Below, piece after piece: positions 9,530 to 17,766 of a stretch of 64,000 nt of DNA. Below the pieces are notes generated by a model. It was not told where the DNA came from and made no database searches. It saw nothing but the letters and a program-made list of their open reading frames with translations. The stretch spans positions 124,001 to 188,000 of the forward strand of contig DBMP01000013.1 of the NCBI GenBank assembly GCA_002298145.1, read 5' to 3'. Position numbers and translations under genes: made by a program. The stretch comes from Spartobacteria bacterium UBA695. Lineage in GTDB: Bacteria; Verrucomicrobiota; Verrucomicrobiia; Chthoniobacterales; Chthoniobacteraceae. How positions within the stretch are numbered: the first letter of the stretch is position 1; each line of letters starts with the position of its first letter.

Positions 9530-10431
9530 TCTCCCGGAGGGCCATCGCGGCCATGCTGGGAGTGGTGCTGGCTTTGGCCGGGTGCGGCGCCCGGGCCGAG
9601 GAGTTTGCCCCCGTGCCATTCGAGCAGCTCTCGGATAAGAACATCACCGTTGACGGCCGCCGCGCGTTGGAGATCCGGCCCGGTGAATGGCGGCATTACG
9701 AGACGCCCCATTTCGTGCTGCATTTTTTTAATACGTTTATCGCCGCTCCGGTTTCGGTAGAGGCGGAGTTCTATTTCCGCTTCATCCTTTCGGACCTGGG
9801 GGTGGACGAACAGAGCGTGGGCACGGCGACAGGCAAGGGGAAGGTCCATGTTTATCTGTTCGAGAATCAGGAGGATTGGAGCCAGTTTCGGCAGAACGCC
9901 TATCTCGAACCGTGGACGGGGGCGGTGCACATCGACGGGGCGCTCTTCGTGCCGCGCTACCCGGAATACAAGTGGAAGGGCAACGCGCTGGGGCACGAAA
10001 TCGCCCACCTGCTGGTGTTCCGCTATGTGGGGACGCGGCTGCCGCTCTGGATCAACGAGGGGTACGCCGAAGAGGTCTCCAACCGGGGCTACGCCACCTT
10101 TTACCGTGCGCGGGGCTACGTGGCTCCCCTGCGGGTTCCGCTGCCCGCCTCCTGGCTGCCGCTGGACCGCCTGACGACGTTGACGGCTTACCCGCCCGAA
10201 GCGGAGGTGACGTCCTTTTACCAAGAGTCCCATGCATTGTGCGCCTTTTTCCGCCGCGAGGGCGGGCGAGAGCCGTTTGTGAAGCTGCTGACCGAAATGG
10301 CGCGAGGCATGCCGTTTTCTTCGGCTCTAAGCACGGCCTTTGGCTCCCGGTGGAGTTCACCTGACGCGTTGGAGACGGCCTTCAAAAGGCATATCGAGAG
10401 CGCGGCGCGGACTTCGGCCCCGCAGGGATAA
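9526..10431 (+). CDS. Secreted/lipoprotein zinc metallopeptidase-like protein (HExxH)
   Basis: A 301-residue protein with an export signal ending LALAGCGARAEE; the Cys at about residue 20 could be a lipobox. The catalytic region has GHEIAHLLVFRYVG (HExxH, about residues 161-170) and WINEGYAEE about 15 residues later, the helix-plus-Glu pattern of gluzincin-type peptidases such as the DUF1570/M1-like group. It begins with GTG overlapping the previous stop. Substrate unknown. The zinc ligands are all present, so it may be active in the periplasm. Assignment to a specific peptidase family is not certain. Confidence 0.7.
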   Translation: MISRRAIAAMLGVVLALAGCGARAEEFAPVPFEQLSDKNITVDGRRALEIRPGEWRHYETPHFVLHFFNTFIAAPVSVEAEFYFRFILSDLGVDEQSVGTATGKGKVHVYLFENQEDWSQFRQNAYLEPWTGAVHIDGALFVPRYPEYKWKGNALGHEIAHLLVFRYVGTRLPLWINEGYAEEVSNRGYATFYRARGYVAPLRVPLPASWLPLDRLTTLTAYPPEAEVTSFYQESHALCAFFRREGGREPFVKLLTEMARGMPFSSALSTAFGSRWSSPDALETAFKRHIESAARTSAPQG

Positions 10432-10468
10432 GATTGACGCCCCCCGCCCCCCAAGGCATACCCAAGCG

Positions 10469-11275
10469 ATGCCCTCCTCTGTGTTCGACTATCTCTTAAT
10501 CGACATCAGCAACTCGTTTACCAAACTGGCCGTCTCCTCCCGCGACGCCCTGAGCGGTGAACCGGCCCGCATCCCCACCGCCAAGCTGACCGCTGCCGCC
10601 CTGCGCCATGCGCTTGGCAAACGCGAGGTGCTCAAAGGCGTCGTGCTCTCCAGCGTGGTGCCCGATGCCGAGGCGGCCGTCGTCGAGTTCTTTGAGGAAA
10701 TCCGCGCGCTCGCCTGGACGCGGCGGCTCATCAAACCGCGCTTGATCAAGATCAGTCATAAAACCAAGCTCGGCGTGGCCGTGGACTACCCCAAGCCCGC
10801 CAGCATCGGCGCGGACCGCCTGGCCAACGCCGCGGGGGCTGCCGCACTCTACGGCGCTCCGGCCATTGTGATCGACTTCGGCACCGCCGTCACCTTCGAC
10901 ATCATCTCCGCGCCCAAGCGTGTGCCGACCTATGTTGGTGGCGTCATCGCCCCAGGGCTGGAGTCGATGACCGACTACCTCTACCAGCGCACCGCCCTCC
11001 TGCCGCGCATCGACCTGACCGAGCCCGTGCGGGCCATCGGGCGCTCCACCGTCGAGGCCATGCTTGCCGGGGCTGTCTACGGCTATCGCGGCCTGGTGCG
11101 GCAAATCCTGGAGGAGATCCGGCGCGAAATGAAGATCGGCCGTCTGCTCCATGTCATTGCCACTGGGGGATACGCCGACCTGATCGCCGAACGGCTGCCC
11201 GAAGTCCAGCAGGTCCACCCGTCATTGACCTTGGAAGGCCTGCGCATCATCGGGAACCTGAACCTAAAAGACTAA
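10469..11275 (+). CDS. coaX: Type III pantothenate kinase
   Basis: A 268-residue ASKHA-fold enzyme that phosphorylates pantothenate, the first step of CoA synthesis. Motifs: phosphate-1 LIDISNSFTK (residues 10-19; Ser in place of the usual Gly), the dimer/substrate region GADRLANAAGAA (about 113-124), phosphate-2 IDFGTAVTFD, and GGVIAPGLE. ATG 10469 matches the family N-terminus; the frame upstream overlaps the metallopeptidase end. It lies directly before the BMC operon, whose PduL and aldehyde dehydrogenase use CoA, though a gap of about 170 bases with its own promoter separates them. Confidence 0.9.
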   Translation: MPSSVFDYLLIDISNSFTKLAVSSRDALSGEPARIPTAKLTAAALRHALGKREVLKGVVLSSVVPDAEAAVVEFFEEIRALAWTRRLIKPRLIKISHKTKLGVAVDYPKPASIGADRLANAAGAAALYGAPAIVIDFGTAVTFDIISAPKRVPTYVGGVIAPGLESMTDYLYQRTALLPRIDLTEPVRAIGRSTVEAMLAGAVYGYRGLVRQILEEIRREMKIGRLLHVIATGGYADLIAERLPEVQQVHPSLTLEGLRIIGNLNLKD

Positions 11276-11356
11276 TCAGGGCCGACTTACGGGCTTTTCC
11301 CTTCGCGCGAACGCTCCATTAATGCGCGAGCCCGATCAAAAAACTCGAAAAATGCG

Positions 11357-11401
11357 TTGACGAAAAACGCGATTTTGATATGACTGAACTCAATCATATA
11401 A
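11357..11401 (+). promoter_or_regulatory. Candidate promoter and operator-like inverted repeat of the BMC operon
   Basis: A -35-like TTGACG (11357-11362) and -10-like TATGAC (11379-11384) are spaced by 16 bases. An imperfect inverted repeat, TGATATGA (11376-11383) and TCATATAA (11394-11401), overlaps the -10 region and could bind a regulator. This AT-rich patch stands out against GC-rich surroundings, 42 bases before the pduL start. No regulator gene is adjacent. Confidence 0.4.
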
Positions 11402-11442
11402 CGCGTTCGCATTTCCCCCTCCGCAACTTTAACCGCTAGAAC

Positions 11443-12123
11443 ATGACAGCAGAATCTCCCTCAGCCCCCTGTCGCGCTTCCATTGAAGCCCTTGTGCGCG
11501 AGGCCCTCTCCAGCCAGCTCGGCAGCCGCGCCCCCAAGGGTCCTGCTCCCGTGCTCGTGGTGAACAGCTCGGCCCGCCATATGCACATTTCCCCGGAGAA
11601 TCTCGAAACTCTCTTTGGAAAAGGAGCCCAGCTCACCGTGCATAAGTGGCTCTACCAGGAGGGCCAGTTCGCCTCGCAGCAGACCGTCACCTTGATCGGG
11701 CCGCGCAAGCGCATCATCCCGAATCTCCGCATCCTTGGCCCCTGCCGCAACCTCACGCAGGTTGAACTTTCGCTGACGGATTCCATTTCGCTGGGCATCG
11801 ACATCCCGGTCCGCGCCTCCGGCGACATCAAAGACACCCCCGGCTGCTACATCATGGGCCCCAAGGGGATGATTGAAATGAAAAACGGCGTCATCCGCGC
11901 CTGGCGCCACGCGCACATGTCCCCGGCCGATGCCGCCTTCTACGGCGTCAAGCACCTGGACAAAATCACGCTGAAAGTCACCGCCAGGGACTGCACCACC
12001 CGCTTCGACGACGTGCTCGTGCGCGTTGACCCGAGCTTCAAGCTCGAAGTCCACATCGACACCGACGAAGCCAATGCCTGTAACCTCGACCGGGCCGACA
12101 AAGTCGAACTCTTTAAGAACTGA
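11443..12123 (+). CDS. pduL: PduL-type phosphate propanoyl/acyltransferase
   Basis: A 226-residue PduL enzyme that swaps CoA for phosphate on the acyl-CoA made inside the BMC, recycling CoA and giving acyl-phosphate for acetate kinase. Two PduL domains carry the zinc-ligand signatures SARHMHIS (about residues 43-50), RAWRHAHMSP and the C-terminal EVHIDTDEANA. The first about 25 residues (RASIEALVREALSSQLG) form an amphipathic helix followed by a linker, as in BMC encapsulation peptides. It is the first gene of the BMC operon, as in related planctomycete loci. No clear Shine-Dalgarno is seen. Confidence 0.92.
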   Translation: MTAESPSAPCRASIEALVREALSSQLGSRAPKGPAPVLVVNSSARHMHISPENLETLFGKGAQLTVHKWLYQEGQFASQQTVTLIGPRKRIIPNLRILGPCRNLTQVELSLTDSISLGIDIPVRASGDIKDTPGCYIMGPKGMIEMKNGVIRAWRHAHMSPADAAFYGVKHLDKITLKVTARDCTTRFDDVLVRVDPSFKLEVHIDTDEANACNLDRADKVELFKN

Positions 12124-12155
12124 TTTTTTAACTCCAACCCAAACGCAATAACAAC

Positions 12156-12425
12156 ATGAGCGAAGCAATCGGACTAATTGAAACTCGCGGCTACGTGGGC
12201 CTGGTGGAAGCCAGTGACGCCATGGTCAAAGCGGCGAACGTCGAACTCGTCAAATCCATCCAAATCGGCGGCGGTCTCATCACCACCATCGTGAAGGGTG
12301 ATGTCGGCAGCGTCAAAGCCGCCGTGGACGCCGGAAAACAAGCCGCCACCCGCGCGGGCAACCTCGTGGCCGCCCACGTCATCGCGCGCCCCGCGCCCGA
12401 ACTCCTCGGGTTCTTCACCGCCTAA
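12156..12425 (+). CDS. BMC-H hexameric shell protein (pore GGG)
   Basis: An 89-residue Pf00936 shell protein (AIGLIETRGYVGLVEASDAMVKAANVEL...), forming hexagonal tiles of the microcompartment facets. The pore loop reads IQIGGGLIT, so the pore-lining triplet is GGG. The conserved edge lysine of DAMVKAANVEL and the late strand AAHVIARPAPELL are present. It is the first of three BMC-H paralogues in the operon, which differ in the pore loop and C-terminal tail. Spacing of about 32 bases to each neighbour indicates one transcript. Confidence 0.95.
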   Translation: MSEAIGLIETRGYVGLVEASDAMVKAANVELVKSIQIGGGLITTIVKGDVGSVKAAVDAGKQAATRAGNLVAAHVIARPAPELLGFFTA

Positions 12426-12456
12426 ACCGAAACGTTTTTTAACCCTTCATTTTACT

Positions 12457-12759
12457 ATGGCTGGACAAGCACTCGGAACCATCGAAACCAAAGGCCTCGT
12501 CGCGCAGTTCGAAGCAACTGACGCCGCGCTCAAGGCCGCCAATGTTGAACTCGTCGGCTGGGAAAAAGTCGGCTCGGGCCACGTCAGCGTCTTCTTCCGT
12601 GGCGACGTCGCCGCCGTCAAGGCCGCCGTCGAAGCCGGAGCCCTCGCGGCCGCCTCGCTCGGCGAAGTGATCGCCGTTCACGTCATCCCCCGTCCGCACG
12701 ACGACCTCTACAAGCTCGGCAAATTCATCGCCGGGAAAGCCGCTCCCGCGGGCAAATAG
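12457..12759 (+). CDS. BMC-H hexameric shell protein (pore GSG)
   Basis: A 100-residue BMC-H protein (ALGTIETKGLVAQFEATDAALKAANVEL...), the second shell tile. The pore loop is EKVGSGHVS (GSG), and the following strand FFRGDVAAVKAAVEAG is canonical. A C-terminal extension of about 12 residues (KLGKFIAGKAAPAGK) is longer than in its paralogues. The ATG at 12457 gives the family start; the open frame extends upstream through the previous gene and is ignored. In mixed shells such paralogues set permeability by their different pores. Confidence 0.95.
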   Translation: MAGQALGTIETKGLVAQFEATDAALKAANVELVGWEKVGSGHVSVFFRGDVAAVKAAVEAGALAAASLGEVIAVHVIPRPHDDLYKLGKFIAGKAAPAGK

Positions 12760-12793
12760 TTACCACCTACCGCCGAACCTTCTTAACATCCCC

Positions 12794-13981
12794 GTGAGCG
12801 CCAACCAGATTCTCGTAGCCAACATCGGAAGCACCTCGTTTAAGTTTCGCTTAATCGAGATGCCCTCCGAGCGCGTCCTCGCCGTGGGCGGCATGGACCG
12901 CATCGGCAGCACGGAATCGACCTTCAAATACCGGCTGGGCAGCGAGCCGGAGCAGAAAGGCACCGCAGCGTTCCCGGATTATTCGGCGGCCATTGCGTTT
13001 GTGGAAAAAATCCTCGGCGGGTTCGGGCAACTCGCCGCGGTCGGCTTCAAGCCGGTGATGGCGCGCGGCATCTCGGGCACCCAGGTGCTCGATGAGACGG
13101 TGCTGCGCGCCATGGAAGAGGTCAATACCTTGCTTCCCGCGCACAACCCGCCCTACATCGCCGCCGTTCGGAGCTTCCACGCCTGCCACCCGGAGCTCCC
13201 TTGCGTCGGCACTTTTGAGACGGCCTTCTACGACCATCTCCCGGCCCACAACCGCCGCTACCCCATCCCGCTGGAATGGGAGGAAAAGTACGGCGTTCGC
13301 CGCTACGGCTTCCATGGCGCCAGCCACCGCTACGTCACCCAGCGCGCGGCGGAACTGCGCGGCTCCACCGGCCGGTTTATCTCCTGCCACCTCGGCGGCA
13401 GCTCGTCGATCGCCTGCGTTCGCGACGGCGTGGCCATCAATTCCAGCTGGGGTATGACCCCGCAAAGCGGCCTGCCGCAAAACAACCGGGTCGGCGACAT
13501 CGACGTTTTCGCGTTGATCTACCTGGCCCGCGACCTCGGCCTCGGCATTGACGCGGTCGAAAAAGTCCTCACCAAAGAATCGGGCCTGAAAGGGCTCTCC
13601 GGCTTGGATTCAGGCGACATCCGCGACATCGTAGCCGCCGCCAACGCGGGCAACGAAAACGCCGCCATCGCCCTCGACGTCCTGGCCGCCAGCGTTCGCA
13701 AATACATCGGCTCCTTCCTCGTCGAAATGAACGGCGCGGACTGCCTGATCTTCACCGCAGGCATCGGCGAAAACGAAACCCCGCTGCGCGAGAAAATCTG
13801 CGCCGACCTGAGCTTCTGCGGCCTGGAACTCGACCTGGAGGCCAACCGCGCCACGTTCCACGGCAAGGAAGCCGTCATCTCCACGCCCGGCTCGAAGATC
13901 GAAGTGCGGGTCATCCCCACCAATGAAGAAATCATCATCGCCCGCAACGCCTGGCAAAAACTCTCCAAAACCCAAGCTTAA
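12794..13981 (+). CDS. ackA: Acetate/propionate kinase of the BMC operon
   Basis: A 395-residue ASKHA kinase that turns acyl-phosphate from PduL plus ADP into the carboxylate and ATP. Motifs: NIGSTSFKFRL (residues 8-18, where classical AckA has N-x-G-S-S-S-x-K), VGTFETAFYDHLP, YGFHGASHRYVT, the phosphate loop HLGGSSSIACVRDG and FTAGIGENE near the C-terminus. The start codon is GTG (12794). It is embedded between shell genes, so its product lactate/propionate-type acyl group is inferred from the locus. Family membership is firm; exact acyl specificity is not visible. Confidence 0.9.
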   Translation: MSANQILVANIGSTSFKFRLIEMPSERVLAVGGMDRIGSTESTFKYRLGSEPEQKGTAAFPDYSAAIAFVEKILGGFGQLAAVGFKPVMARGISGTQVLDETVLRAMEEVNTLLPAHNPPYIAAVRSFHACHPELPCVGTFETAFYDHLPAHNRRYPIPLEWEEKYGVRRYGFHGASHRYVTQRAAELRGSTGRFISCHLGGSSSIACVRDGVAINSSWGMTPQSGLPQNNRVGDIDVFALIYLARDLGLGIDAVEKVLTKESGLKGLSGLDSGDIRDIVAAANAGNENAAIALDVLAASVRKYIGSFLVEMNGADCLIFTAGIGENETPLREKICADLSFCGLELDLEANRATFHGKEAVISTPGSKIEVRVIPTNEEIIIARNAWQKLSKTQA

Positions 13982-14015
13982 CGCTCAAAACGCTCAACCT
14001 ACATTACCCAGTATT

Positions 14016-14297
14016 ATGGCACAACAAGCAGTCGGAATGATTGAAACCCGCGGATTGACCGCCCTCGTCGAAGCGACGGACGCGATGCTCAAATCCGCCA
14101 ACGTTGAACTCGTCGGCCCCATGGTCCAGGTCGGCAACGCCCTCGTGACCGTGGCCGTCACCGGCGACGTCGCCGCCGTCAAGGCTGCCGTCGAATCCGG
14201 CAAAGCCGCCGCCCAGTCCCTCGGCGAAATCGTCAGCGCCAACGTCATCGCCCGTCCTCACAGCGACCTCGTGGCGATCCTTCCCAAGGCTAAATAA
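14016..14297 (+). CDS. BMC-H hexameric shell protein (pore GNA)
   Basis: A 93-residue BMC-H protein (AVGMIETRGLTALVEATDAMLKSANVEL...). Its pore loop reads VQVGNALVT, so the pore triplet is GNA rather than GGG or GSG. The stop (14295-14297) overlaps the ATG of the next gene, the pentamer protein, indicating coupled translation. The upstream open frame lies inside ackA; ATG 14016 gives the conserved start. Confidence 0.95.
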   Translation: MAQQAVGMIETRGLTALVEATDAMLKSANVELVGPMVQVGNALVTVAVTGDVAAVKAAVESGKAAAQSLGEIVSANVIARPHSDLVAILPKAK

Positions 14298-14605
14298 TGA
14301 TCCTAGCCCGCGTAGAAGGCAGCCTGGTTGCCACCAAGAAGAATGAAAAGATGACGGGGAGCAAATTCCTCGTCGTCCGGCCCCTCGTGGTCGATTCTCC
14401 GGCGGCGCGGGAATTTCGTCCCGGCTCGAGCACGCTCGTAGCCGTGGATACGCTCGGCGCGGGCGAGGGTGAGGTCGTGCTTGTCGTTCAGGGCAGCTCA
14501 GCCCGTCTGGCTGCCGATGACAAGAATTCTCCCGTGGACGCGGTGGTGGTCGGGATCGTCGATACCGTCGATCTTGGCAAAAATATTCTCTATCGAGCCC
14601 AATAA
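14297..14605 (+). CDS. BMC-P pentameric vertex protein (EutN/CcmL family)
   Basis: A 102-residue Pf03319 protein (MILARVEGSLVATKKNEKMTGSKFLVVRPL...). The family closes the vertices of the icosahedral shell as pentamers. Diagnostic features are G-x-x-V/L-x-T-x-K near the start, VAVDTLGAGEGEVVLVVQGSSAR in the middle and the closing VVGIVDTVDL. It begins in the stop codon of the preceding BMC-H gene. It is the first of three vertex paralogues in this operon. Confidence 0.93.
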   Translation: MILARVEGSLVATKKNEKMTGSKFLVVRPLVVDSPAAREFRPGSSTLVAVDTLGAGEGEVVLVVQGSSARLAADDKNSPVDAVVVGIVDTVDLGKNILYRAQ

Positions 14606-14655
14606 GGCGGGGCTTGCTTCCCCAAGCCGCCGCTTTTTTCTCCCTATTTTAGACA

Positions 14656-16092
14656 ATGATTGACGAACAACTCGTTTCGAAACTGGTGAGCGAAGTACTC
14701 CTGCGCCTGCAGACGCAGAACGGAGCCGCTCCCAAGGTGAGCGCACCCAGTGCCACCCAGTATGGCGTCTACGAAAAGATGGAGGATGCCATCGAAGCCG
14801 CCCAGCGTTCCTACCTGCAGCTTCACAAATTGAGCGTCGCCGGGCGGAAAAAAGCCATCGACGAAATCCGCCGTCTGTGCGTTGAAAAGGCCGAGGAATG
14901 GGGCACCATCGAGTTTAACGAAACGAAGATCGGTCGGCTCGAACACAAGATCGCCAAGCTGCAAAGCTGCGGCCCGCTGGTTCCCGGCGTGGAATTCCTG
15001 GAGCACCAGGCTTACAGCGGCGGCGATGGCCTCACCATCATCGACTGTGCGCCGTGGGGCGTCATCGGGGCCATCACCCCCTCTACCCACAGCGTGCCGA
15101 CCCTCACGGGCAACGCGATCAACATGATCGCAGCGGGCAACGCAGTGGTCTACAACACCCACCCGAACGCCGCCAAGTGCGCCGCCGTGGCCATCCGGGC
15201 CTATAACGAAGCCATCTTCAAGGCCATCGGCATCTCCGATCTGCTCACCACCGTCATCAAGCCGACGCTGGAAAGCTTCGACATCATGACCAAGCATCCG
15301 CTGGTGCGGCTCCTGTGCGTCACCGGCGGCCCCGCCGTCGTCAAGGCCGCCATGGCCAGCGGCAAGCGCGCCATCTGCGCCGGTCCCGGCAATCCGCCGG
15401 TGGTCGTTGACGAAACCGCCGACCTCAACAACGCCGCCAAGTCGATCATCGCGGGCGCCTCCTTCGACAACAACCTCCTCTGCTGCGGCGAGAAACAGGT
15501 GTTCGTCGTCGAGTCCGTCGCCGACAAATTCATCGAAGCCCTGCGCAAAGCCGGAGCCTGGCAGCTCAAGCCCGCGCAGATCGAAGCCCTTACGGCGGTC
15601 GCCTTCACCACCATCCCCGCCAAAGCGGGCGGCTGTGCGCACCAAGTCGTTAACAAAGATTTCATCGGCAAAGACGCAGCGGTGCTCGCCAAGGCCATCG
15701 GCCTCGAAGTGCCTGCCTGCACGCAGCTCCTCTTCGGCGAGACCGACGAGGCCCACCTATTCGTCCAGGAAGAGCAGATGATGCCGTTTTTGCCCATCGT
15801 TCGCGTCGCCAACGTGGACGCGGGCATCGACGCCGCCATCCGCACCGAGCATAACTACCGCCACACGGCGATCATGCACTCCAAGGACATCGCCAACCTC
15901 ACCAAAATGGCGCAGGAAGTGAACACGACCCTCTTCGTCAAGAACGGCCCGTGCACCTGCGGCCTGGGCCTGGGCGGCGAAGGCTTCCTGAGCTTCTCCA
16001 TCGCCACGCCGACCGGCGAGGGCATCACCACCCCGATGACGTTCACCCGTTCGCGGCGCTGCGTGATGGTCAACAACCTCAACATGTTCTAG
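14656..16092 (+). CDS. CoA-acylating aldehyde dehydrogenase of the BMC (PduP-like)
   Basis: A 478-residue aldehyde dehydrogenase that oxidises the toxic aldehyde (lactaldehyde/propionaldehyde expected) to acyl-CoA with NAD. The N-terminal helix DEQLVSKLVSEVLLRL plus a flexible linker is a typical encapsulation peptide. The Rossmann region includes WGVIGAITPSTHSVPT. The nucleophile is Cys276 in NNLLCCGEK, where relatives have NNLPCIAEK. It ends FTRSRRCVMVNNLNMF. It sits between vertex-protein genes. Together with PduL and AckA it forms the conserved signature-enzyme core of the compartment. Confidence 0.92.
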   Translation: MIDEQLVSKLVSEVLLRLQTQNGAAPKVSAPSATQYGVYEKMEDAIEAAQRSYLQLHKLSVAGRKKAIDEIRRLCVEKAEEWGTIEFNETKIGRLEHKIAKLQSCGPLVPGVEFLEHQAYSGGDGLTIIDCAPWGVIGAITPSTHSVPTLTGNAINMIAAGNAVVYNTHPNAAKCAAVAIRAYNEAIFKAIGISDLLTTVIKPTLESFDIMTKHPLVRLLCVTGGPAVVKAAMASGKRAICAGPGNPPVVVDETADLNNAAKSIIAGASFDNNLLCCGEKQVFVVESVADKFIEALRKAGAWQLKPAQIEALTAVAFTTIPAKAGGCAHQVVNKDFIGKDAAVLAKAIGLEVPACTQLLFGETDEAHLFVQEEQMMPFLPIVRVANVDAGIDAAIRTEHNYRHTAIMHSKDIANLTKMAQEVNTTLFVKNGPCTCGLGLGGEGFLSFSIATPTGEGITTPMTFTRSRRCVMVNNLNMF

Positions 16093-16129
16093 GCAAAAGC
16101 GCTCGCAAGCCCTCCTCTCTCTCTCCAAA

Positions 16130-16399
16130 ATGAAAACCGCCATCATCCACGGGAACGCTACGGCGACCGTGAAGCATCCGAGCTTCACGGGCCAGACGCT
16201 CCTGATTGCGGTTCCGGAGGGGGGCGGCGCGCCGCAGATCGTCGTCGATCCGCTCGGCGCGGGCCTCGGGGCCCGGGTGCTCATGACCAGCGACGGCAGC
16301 GAAGCCCGCACGCTGTTGCACGACCCCTCCAGCCCCGCGCGCTGGTCCGTCTGCGCCATTCTCGACCCCGCCCCCAACGCAAAGGAGGCCCAGCCATGA
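16130..16399 (+). CDS. BMC-P pentameric vertex protein (EutN/CcmL family)
   Basis: An 89-residue member of the vertex family (GNATATVKHPSFTGQTLLIAVPEG...). It keeps VDPLGAGLGARVLMTSDGSEAR and the final strand SVCAILD. It is shorter at the C-terminus than the first paralogue. Its stop overlaps the ATG of the third vertex gene (16396-16399). Confidence 0.9.
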   Translation: MKTAIIHGNATATVKHPSFTGQTLLIAVPEGGGAPQIVVDPLGAGLGARVLMTSDGSEARTLLHDPSSPARWSVCAILDPAPNAKEAQP

Positions 16400-16680
16400 G
16401 AATGGGAACCGTCGTCGGCCGCGTCACGCTCTCTGTCAAAAACCCGAAGTACGTGGGCGAGCGCCTGCTCCTCACGCTCCCGTGGAACCAGGCCACCTTT
16501 GAGGGAAAGGACTCGTTCGATCCCTCTATCGTCGTCTTCGACCAACTCGGCGCGGGCGTCGGGATGCACATCGCCATTAGCGAAGGCGCCGAAGCCACCT
16601 GCCCCTTTTCCAAACCCACTCCCATCGATGCGTACTGCGCTGCGCTGATCGACCAAATCTCCTACACTGAAAATCCATGA
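16396..16680 (+). CDS. BMC-P pentameric vertex protein (EutN/CcmL family)
   Basis: A 94-residue vertex protein (MGTVVGRVTLSVKNPKYVGERLLLTLPW...), with FDQLGAGVGMHIAISEGAEA in place of the usual core and a closing AALIDQISY. Its start overlaps the previous stop and its own stop overlaps the aldolase ATG at 16677, so three genes are translationally coupled. Three vertex paralogues and three hexamer paralogues without a trimer (BMC-T) protein make a compact shell set. Confidence 0.9.
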   Translation: MRMGTVVGRVTLSVKNPKYVGERLLLTLPWNQATFEGKDSFDPSIVVFDQLGAGVGMHIAISEGAEATCPFSKPTPIDAYCAALIDQISYTENP

Positions 16681-17759
16681 AACTATTCGCCCAAAAAGAA
16701 GCTCAGGCGTTCGTAGCCACCGGGGCCAAAGAATTCCGGTTTAACCGCGACATCCGGCTGACGCCGGGCGCGAAAGACATTTTTACCGAAGCCGGGGTCA
16801 AGCTTGTTTTTGACGAAGGCGCAGCCGCTCCCGCCGTGGCCGGAGCCCCCGCCGCCGCTCCCACAGTCTCCGCTCCCGCCCCGGTCGCTGCTGCCGGAAC
16901 CCCCGACGACGACCAACTTTGGAACTCGCCCGAAGCCGACAAAATCCGCAAAGAAATCTGCGAAATGGGCCGCCGTATCTGGATGCGCGAATACTGCGAT
17001 GGCAACGGCGGCAACATCTCCGCCCGCCTTGGCGCGGATCGCTACATCTGCACGCCCACCGGCGTCAGCAAAGGCTTCATGACCCCCGACATGCTCTGCA
17101 TGGTCGACGGCAACGGCAAGCAACTCGCCGGAACATGGAAGCGCACCAGCGAATTCATGAGCCACGCGGCCATCTACAAGGCCACGCCCGAGGCCAAGTC
17201 CGTCTGCCACGCTCACCCGTGCAACGCCGGAGCGTTCGCCATCAAGGGCCTCACGCCTCCTCCGCGCCTCATCCCCGAGCTGGAAGTCTTCGTCGGCACC
17301 ATCGCTTACGCACCGTACATGACCCCCGGCAGCCCGGAAATGGCCGACGTCATCTTCCAGCGCGCCCCGCAGCACCAGTCCATCATCATGGGCAACCACG
17401 GCGTCATCACCTGGGGCAAGAGCGTCGAGGACGCTTACTTCAAGATGGAGATTACCGACGCCTACTGCCGGACGATCATCCTCGCCCAGTCGCTGCCTGG
17501 CGGAGCCTGCATCCCCGGCGAGGGAATGAGCGAACTCTTGAAGCTCAAGAAAGGCATCGGCCTGCCCGACGACCGCTACGACCTCAAGCCCGCGCAGCTC
17601 GCCGAGATCGACCCGTGGGCGGAAGTTTGCGGCCAGCACGGCTGCTCCTCGCCCGTCACCCCGTGGAACAAGCAGTCCAACGAGCAACCGGCCCCGGCCG
17701 AACTCGAGGCGCTTATCCAGAAAGTGACCGAAGAAATCGTCAAATCCCTCTCTAAATAA
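16677..17759 (+). CDS. Class II (fuculose/rhamnulose-phosphate type) aldolase targeted to the BMC
   Basis: A 360-residue zinc aldolase. Residues about 82-310 form the class II aldolase/adducin domain with GNGGNISARL, HAAIYKATPEAKSVCHAHP (zinc ligands HAH) and GNHGVITWG. The family splits L-fuculose- or L-rhamnulose-1-phosphate into DHAP and L-lactaldehyde. An N-terminal module (about 1-48, with RLTPGAKDIFTEAGVKLVF) resembles the small TP-A-D segment seen in EutQ/EutT-type proteins. An Ala/Pro linker joins it to the aldolase. The last about 20 residues (ELEALIQKVTEEIVKSL) form an amphipathic helix, likely an encapsulation peptide. Confidence 0.9.
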   Translation: MKLFAQKEAQAFVATGAKEFRFNRDIRLTPGAKDIFTEAGVKLVFDEGAAAPAVAGAPAAAPTVSAPAPVAAAGTPDDDQLWNSPEADKIRKEICEMGRRIWMREYCDGNGGNISARLGADRYICTPTGVSKGFMTPDMLCMVDGNGKQLAGTWKRTSEFMSHAAIYKATPEAKSVCHAHPCNAGAFAIKGLTPPPRLIPELEVFVGTIAYAPYMTPGSPEMADVIFQRAPQHQSIIMGNHGVITWGKSVEDAYFKMEITDAYCRTIILAQSLPGGACIPGEGMSELLKLKKGIGLPDDRYDLKPAQLAEIDPWAEVCGQHGCSSPVTPWNKQSNEQPAPAELEALIQKVTEEIVKSLSK

Positions 17760-17766
17760 ACCTCCC

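Noticed and set aside
14644..15756. 370-codon open frame opposite the aldehyde dehydrogenase
   Set aside because: Antisense shadow of a well-supported gene in a continuous operon. No motif.
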